A DNA stretch of 64,000 nucleotides from Butyricimonas synergistica DSM 23225 (GTDB lineage Bacteria; Bacteroidota; Bacteroidia; Bacteroidales; Marinifilaceae): contig NZ_KB903359.1 of assembly GCF_000379665.1 (NCBI RefSeq), positions 1,143,280-1,207,279 on the forward strand, given 5' to 3'. The notes under the pieces are model-generated. The model saw only the letters and a list, made by a program, of their open reading frames with translations, ran no database searches and was not told where the DNA came from. Shown here one piece after another: positions 60,063 to 64,000 of the stretch. The position numbers and the translations under genes were made by a program. Every line of letters starts with the position of its first letter. Within the stretch, counting starts at the first letter, position 1.

Positions 60063-60091
60063 GTGTGGGAGACGGGAACCGCCTCCCACAC
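60063..60091 (-). other. Strong hairpin between the major fimbrillin and the anchor genes
   Basis: GTGTGGGAG and CTCCCACAC form a perfect 9-pair stem, and the inner CGG / CCG pairs too, separated by one mismatch. It lies about 40 bases after the mfa1 stop. No T-run follows on the minus strand, so it looks more like a processing or stabilising element than a terminator. The rest of the 256-base gap shows no gene. Confidence 0.55.
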
Positions 60092-60132
60092 GTTATATGT
60101 ATCAGGAACACTTTTGAGCGTTCGGGGGCATA

Positions 60133-61878
60133 TTACCACTCCAATTCGTAATCGTTTTTCACAACACGCCAAGAGAGAATATTGATTCGAGCCGCGATGA
60201 AGTGGTCGTTGTTTTCAGGCTTCTCGGGATAAATAGTCTTAGTAGGATCGTAAACAGGAGTACCGAGACCGGCAATCTTTGTGATATTTGTCGCGTAGAT
60301 ATGGTTGCGGACTACACCTATCAGATTCTTCTTGTCCGGATCATTCAGATTCTGAATATGCTCGATTTCGTAGTAGTAGTAAGTCATACCGTCAACCCAA
60401 AGCAAAGGACGGTCGATTATATACTCCGTTTCATTTTCATCCTCTGTCTTTTTGTTCTTAAGCGTACCGTTAATAACGGAAGCCTCAATAGTTGGTGCAT
60501 CCTTTGCATTAGAGGCGTGCCACGTCTTTCCTTCTGCGGTAGAAGTTAACTGAGCGTACACGTAACAGTTGTTATTACTTTCCTCTTTATTTTCTTGGTC
60601 GGCCATTTTAATCTCAATATCATCGGTTCCAATCTCTGTGTATGTAGTTTCATCATTTTCTGTTACACTATAATAGTATGTGTAACCATAACCACGCATC
60701 ATATCCAAGATGCTCTTTTTCAGATTAGGATAACCATCTGTTTTTGTATCAACAAAATGGGCGCCCCCGTGTCTTGCTATCGTTACCGCACTTCCGTCTG
60801 ACGTACAAATGGTACCTTTAAGAATAACCTTGGTGTTCTCCTGTGCACCACCCGTTGTAGCATTTATATCGTTTTTCTGTGCATTTTCATTGGTGTACAA
60901 TGAAGTTCCCAAATCAGTATTGATATCGTTGTATGTATGCCATTGATTTGTTGCACTCATTGAATTGATGGCCCAAAAGCTACGATGATCATTGTACCAC
61001 CAAGTACCTGACCATCCGGGATTGATTTTCTTGACTAATCTTCCGTTGTTTGTATTAGCTGTAAGTCCCCATTTGTCGAGCTTCAGGTAAACATTTTTCT
61101 GAGTCCCGTCCGTACCCTTGACCAAAATAGGATTACCCTCTTTATCTTTTACTTCCAGTAAACCGTTATTGAAACCTATACTATTGTCCAAAGTAACCTT
61201 GACCTTTGCCACGCTACGCTCCACGTAGATGGTGACAGGGTCAGCAATAGCATCATCCGCAGTCTTCTTCATTTTACTTTCCGGAATGGAAACTGAGCTG
61301 ATGTCCGTACTACCATTCGAATATACGGCATTGAACATCACGAAATAGCCCTCTGAAGTCAGACCGTTTTCACCAGTAGTTGCGTAGTCCTGAGTAATCT
61401 CTTTCAAGTTCGTAAGGGATAGTGAACTATTACCCAAACCGGTCACGCCATCGGGGTTTATCACAGCCGCTATGCACTGGGGAAGTCCGTCGCCAGCCTT
61501 GGTGTTGATGACAATTTTAGCGGTAAGTATCTTCTCTACATCACCGGTGCCGCCAGTACCCTGCTGTTCTTTGGGCTCCCAGTCAAAGTAGTTTACATAA
61601 CTTCCACCGTTATTCTTGACATTAGAAATGCCACCAAGTCCATCGAAGAAATAGAAACGGACTTTGGAAACTTTGTTTTCGGCTGCACTTCCGTCTTCGT
61701 AGTCTCCTCCCGTCGCACGGGATCCTGTCGCATCGGAGGATACCAAGTTTACGGCCAGATAGCTGGTCGTCGCCTCACCGTTATCGCCGTCACCGTCGTT
61801 CGGGGCGACCTCCTCCTGTGAGCATCCTAGCATGAACAAAGATGCCAGTACGGACATAAATAAGGAATTCTTTTTCAT
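60133..61878 (-). CDS. Mfa1-family major fimbrillin
   Basis: This 581-residue lipoprotein has lipobox FMLGC (Cys19) and the Mfa1 family order: a variable N-terminal domain with ATGSRATGGDYEDGSAAENKVSKVRFYFFD, a central VYVERSVAKVKVTLDNSI-type segment, a Ser/Thr-rich middle and a C-terminal AARINILSWRVVKND. The main shaft subunit of Mfa-type fimbriae has these features and is polymerised after Rgp-type cleavage in Porphyromonas. Base composition is visibly AT-richer than in its neighbours. It is the most abundant product expected from this operon; that is inferred. Confidence 0.87.
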   Translation of the reverse strand: MKKNSLFMSVLASLFMLGCSQEEVAPNDGDGDNGEATTSYLAVNLVSSDATGSRATGGDYEDGSAAENKVSKVRFYFFDGLGGISNVKNNGGSYVNYFDWEPKEQQGTGGTGDVEKILTAKIVINTKAGDGLPQCIAAVINPDGVTGLGNSSLSLTNLKEITQDYATTGENGLTSEGYFVMFNAVYSNGSTDISSVSIPESKMKKTADDAIADPVTIYVERSVAKVKVTLDNSIGFNNGLLEVKDKEGNPILVKGTDGTQKNVYLKLDKWGLTANTNNGRLVKKINPGWSGTWWYNDHRSFWAINSMSATNQWHTYNDINTDLGTSLYTNENAQKNDINATTGGAQENTKVILKGTICTSDGSAVTIARHGGAHFVDTKTDGYPNLKKSILDMMRGYGYTYYYSVTENDETTYTEIGTDDIEIKMADQENKEESNNNCYVYAQLTSTAEGKTWHASNAKDAPTIEASVINGTLKNKKTEDENETEYIIDRPLLWVDGMTYYYYEIEHIQNLNDPDKKNLIGVVRNHIYATNITKIAGLGTPVYDPTKTIYPEKPENNDHFIAARINILSWRVVKNDYELEW

Positions 61879-61911
61879 GTTGATAGATTTAAATAATTTA
61901 TTAATTTAATG

Positions 61912-63339
61912 TTATTTCTGTCTTTTATTCAATTCATCCAGCGTGCGTGCCGCCTTTTCCAGCCCCATCTCTTTCGCCTCGTTCAGGTAGCGGCGTGCAA
62001 CCTCGTAATCGCCCTCCCGCACGGCAAGTGCCCCCCGGGCGTAAACCGCTTCCGGCGAGTTGCCCGCCTTGGCGAGATACCGGCGTGCCGTGGTGAAATC
62101 ATCCCGCCGAATGGCGGCGTTGGCGGCATTCAGGTTGGCAATCTCATCGTTGGGGAACATACGTACGGCTGTTTCAAAGACACCGGTGAACTCCTCCGTG
62201 CCGGGTTCATACTTTCCGGCAACGAGGTAGAACTCGTTGAGGCTTAGCTTCTGCGGCCGTTCTGCCATGATGCGCTTGATCTCCTCCACCTCGCTGAACG
62301 TGCGGATATTGTAGTTTATACGGTAATCCGTGTGACGCAAGGCGGGATAGAAATTCTGCAACACGAAGCGGTACTCTTCCGGGTAGGTACGCTTGATTTT
62401 CGCTTCCTTGGCATCCGGTTCCATATCACTGTCTATCAAGGCGAGAATCTCCGCGCGGTGGTTGATGTTCGATTGCTCCACGTGGCGGCGCAAGCCCGCC
62501 CAGTCTTCCGGCTCGTGGTCGGTTTGGATAAGGCTATCCGCAAAGTGGTACAGCTGCCCGATGTGTTTCTTAAGCGCGGCGGTACGCCCGATGGCGAGTT
62601 CCGTGTTGTGCTTGTAGGGACTTTCCGGCGAGGCGAAACCCTTCAGCCACACGGAAGTGATGGTGACATCCTTGTCACCGCGCACGGAGTCGATGGTCGC
62701 CTGGATCTTACCCAGTTCGACCGCGTTGCAACGGTAATCGGGATAAATCACCGTTTGATCCACGGGAAAGTCGATGTATGCCGAACCGGACAGCGAGCGG
62801 CTTTTCATGATTTCCGCCCGGGGTTGCACGAATATCAATTCCGGGAAGAACGCCTCGTGGTGGTGACCCACGGTGCCGTCGTATTCCGCCACGATCTCGT
62901 GGCAGCAACCCCAGTCGCTGCGGTGGAACTTGAGCGTGGCACCGTCCATCCAGCCTTGGTACTCGGTGAGGCACTCGTACGCCACGTTGCCCGGTTTTTC
63001 CGACGCACGATAGACCGTTTCGTTTTCACCCGAGATGCTGCCTATGCCGTTTCGTACATAATAGTAATATCGCCTGTGCCCGTAAATCCCCACCGAGGGC
63101 AGGTCGAGCGAATCCGTCCCGTTGACCAGGCGCGGCGTGAGCAGCACGGCACGGTTGGCATCCACGTCCAGTTTGTTCAGGTCCAGATCCATCTTCACGG
63201 CAAGGTATCTCCCTTCACGGTTCACATGGAAACGCTCGATGGTGACACCGGGCAGGATCTCTCCCGTGTTTTGTGCCACGGTTTCCGACACGTTCGCCAT
63301 GCCCAACAGGGCCGCCAGTATAAATATCGTCCTTTTCAT
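61912..63339 (-). CDS. DUF3868-domain fimbrial-locus protein with C-terminal repeats
   Basis: This 475-residue exported protein has a signal peptide ending VAQN. The N-terminal half (residues 25-180) matches the DUF3868 domain found at fimbrial loci, with LPGVTIERFHVNREGRYLAVKMDLDL. The middle resembles an OmpA-type peptidoglycan-associated fold (VTITSVWLKGFASPESPYKHNTELAIGRTAALKKHI). The end is three TPR-like helical pairs (NLNAANAAIRRDDFTTARRYLAKAG, GALAVREGDYEVARRYLNEAKEMG). It probably ties the fimbrial machinery to the cell wall. It lies 33 bases upstream of mfa1. Confidence 0.82.
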   Translation of the reverse strand: MKRTIFILAALLGMANVSETVAQNTGEILPGVTIERFHVNREGRYLAVKMDLDLNKLDVDANRAVLLTPRLVNGTDSLDLPSVGIYGHRRYYYYVRNGIGSISGENETVYRASEKPGNVAYECLTEYQGWMDGATLKFHRSDWGCCHEIVAEYDGTVGHHHEAFFPELIFVQPRAEIMKSRSLSGSAYIDFPVDQTVIYPDYRCNAVELGKIQATIDSVRGDKDVTITSVWLKGFASPESPYKHNTELAIGRTAALKKHIGQLYHFADSLIQTDHEPEDWAGLRRHVEQSNINHRAEILALIDSDMEPDAKEAKIKRTYPEEYRFVLQNFYPALRHTDYRINYNIRTFSEVEEIKRIMAERPQKLSLNEFYLVAGKYEPGTEEFTGVFETAVRMFPNDEIANLNAANAAIRRDDFTTARRYLAKAGNSPEAVYARGALAVREGDYEVARRYLNEAKEMGLEKAARTLDELNKRQK

Positions 63340-63351
63340 GTTCGTTGTGCT

Positions 63352-63936
63352 TTAAAACAGGTAAACTAAGTTGATGGCCGCCTTGGTGGGTCCCACGTAA
63401 TGGTGCGGCCGGTTGCTCTCCACCTTTTTCCCGCAACCGGAACACCGGTATTTGCTGTAGCGGGTGTAGGAGTAGCCGAAACCGATTTCCGCCTCGAGGT
63501 TCCAGTGGCGGCCCAGTATCCACGCATAACCGTACGCGATGCCGGCTCCCGCGAACCAGCCTTGATAACGGGTGTCTTTCAACTTCCGCACGTCGGTGCC
63601 CAGGAATTTGACTCTCCCGTCGATCCCGCCGATGTTGTATTGTCCGCCATGCACGTGCGCTCCAAAAAAGTGCGCACCGAAACGGTCGCACAGCCAATAG
63701 CGGATTTCAGGTTGCGCGACCCAGTGCTTCCATCTCCTGTCGTGCGACAGGTTCCAGGTATTGAGTTGCCCGGAAACATTCAACGTCCACTTGGGTGCCA
63801 GTCCCACTTCAATACCCAGATTCGGGCTAAAGACCGCATCGGAGAGCAGGTTGGTTTTTACCGCCACGTTTTGCCCCCGGACAGCTTGCGACGCACCGAC
63901 AACGACGATTGCCAGAAGTAAAATGATTCGTTTCAT
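63352..63936 (-). CDS. DUF3575-domain outer-membrane protein of the fimbrial locus
   Basis: This 194-residue protein has a cleaved signal (ending VRGQ) and beta-barrel-like amphipathic strands (VAVKTNLLSDAVFSPNLGIEVG, WTLNVSGQLNTWNLS, AHFFGAHVHGGQYNIGG, WFAGAGIAYGYAWILG, LEAEIGFGYSYTRY), the DUF3575 pattern. A short C-terminal region has a CSGC pair. DUF3575 and DUF3868 genes together open Mfa-type loci in many Bacteroidota. It ends 12 bases before the DUF3868 gene. Its upstream promoter is outside or within the last 64 bases, which show no clear box. Confidence 0.82.
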   Translation of the reverse strand: MKRIILLLAIVVVGASQAVRGQNVAVKTNLLSDAVFSPNLGIEVGLAPKWTLNVSGQLNTWNLSHDRRWKHWVAQPEIRYWLCDRFGAHFFGAHVHGGQYNIGGIDGRVKFLGTDVRKLKDTRYQGWFAGAGIAYGYAWILGRHWNLEAEIGFGYSYTRYSKYRCSGCGKKVESNRPHHYVGPTKAAINLVYLF

Positions 63937-64000
63937 TATTCTTTCTTCTTATTCCTGTAATTTTCTCTCTTTTTGTTACTTCTCTCCGTAAGAGATGTAT

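Overview
The window looks like a chromosomal segment of a gut Bacteroidota species, most likely of the Odoribacteraceae (Butyricimonas/Odoribacter type). The phylum rests on direct signs: many genes sit 20-60 bases behind a TAnnTTTG -7 box, a SusC/SusD pair is led by an ECF sigma factor and a FecR anti-sigma, there is a full Mfa-type fimbrial operon, and families such as CCC-motif membrane proteins and DUF5117 metalloproteases are present. The family-level placement is inference from gene content.

Bases 1-8150 carry housekeeping genes: thiol peroxidase, tryptophanase with a possible attenuated leader, a DEAD-box helicase, a small HTH protein, an RlmI-like rRNA methyltransferase, a phosphoglucosamine mutase, GcvH and two tandem tRNA-Asp genes. 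Bases 8200-18800 are more accessory: a GNAT enzyme, a methyltransferase/RsgA pair, a nitronate monooxygenase-type flavoprotein, a MATE pump coupled to a Crp-type regulator, a metal-export operon (P-type ATPase, Fur-family regulator, nucleotidyltransferase) and a divergent HxlR/DJ-1 pair. Bases 19200-33000 hold fumarase, rubredoxin, a frameshifted aldehyde dehydrogenase, a DMT transporter, miaA, three small minus-strand genes, a class V aminotransferase, and a plus-strand run rsfS-ftsH-DUF2007-cdsA-psd-panB-pseudouridine synthase.

Bases 33000-44360 form a minus-strand nutrient-uptake locus: ECF sigma, FecR, SusC with an STN domain, SusD, two lipoproteins and a large zinc metalloprotease. A peptide or protein substrate is more likely than a glycan, since no glycoside hydrolase is present. 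Bases 44490-53070 hold SUI1, the remains of a sigma-54 activator, ispE, a PAP2 phosphatase, a subtilase with a coupled small protein, a PCMD protein, lgt and an IMP dehydrogenase. Bases 53240-63936 are a minus-strand fimbrial operon (DUF3575, DUF3868, Mfa1, Mfa2, a minor pilin, a 1036-residue tip candidate) ending in a translationally coupled protein made of six helix-turn-helix repeats.

The most unusual signal is not a gene. At least eight intergenic spots carry short repeats phased at 7, 8, 9 or 11 bases, each with its own sequence, and in several the repeats occur as inverted arms. The clearest are at 18911-19020 and 50411-50560 (11-base phase), 23586-23651 and 24552-24624 on either side of miaA (7-8-base phase), and 53101-53241 (9-base phase).
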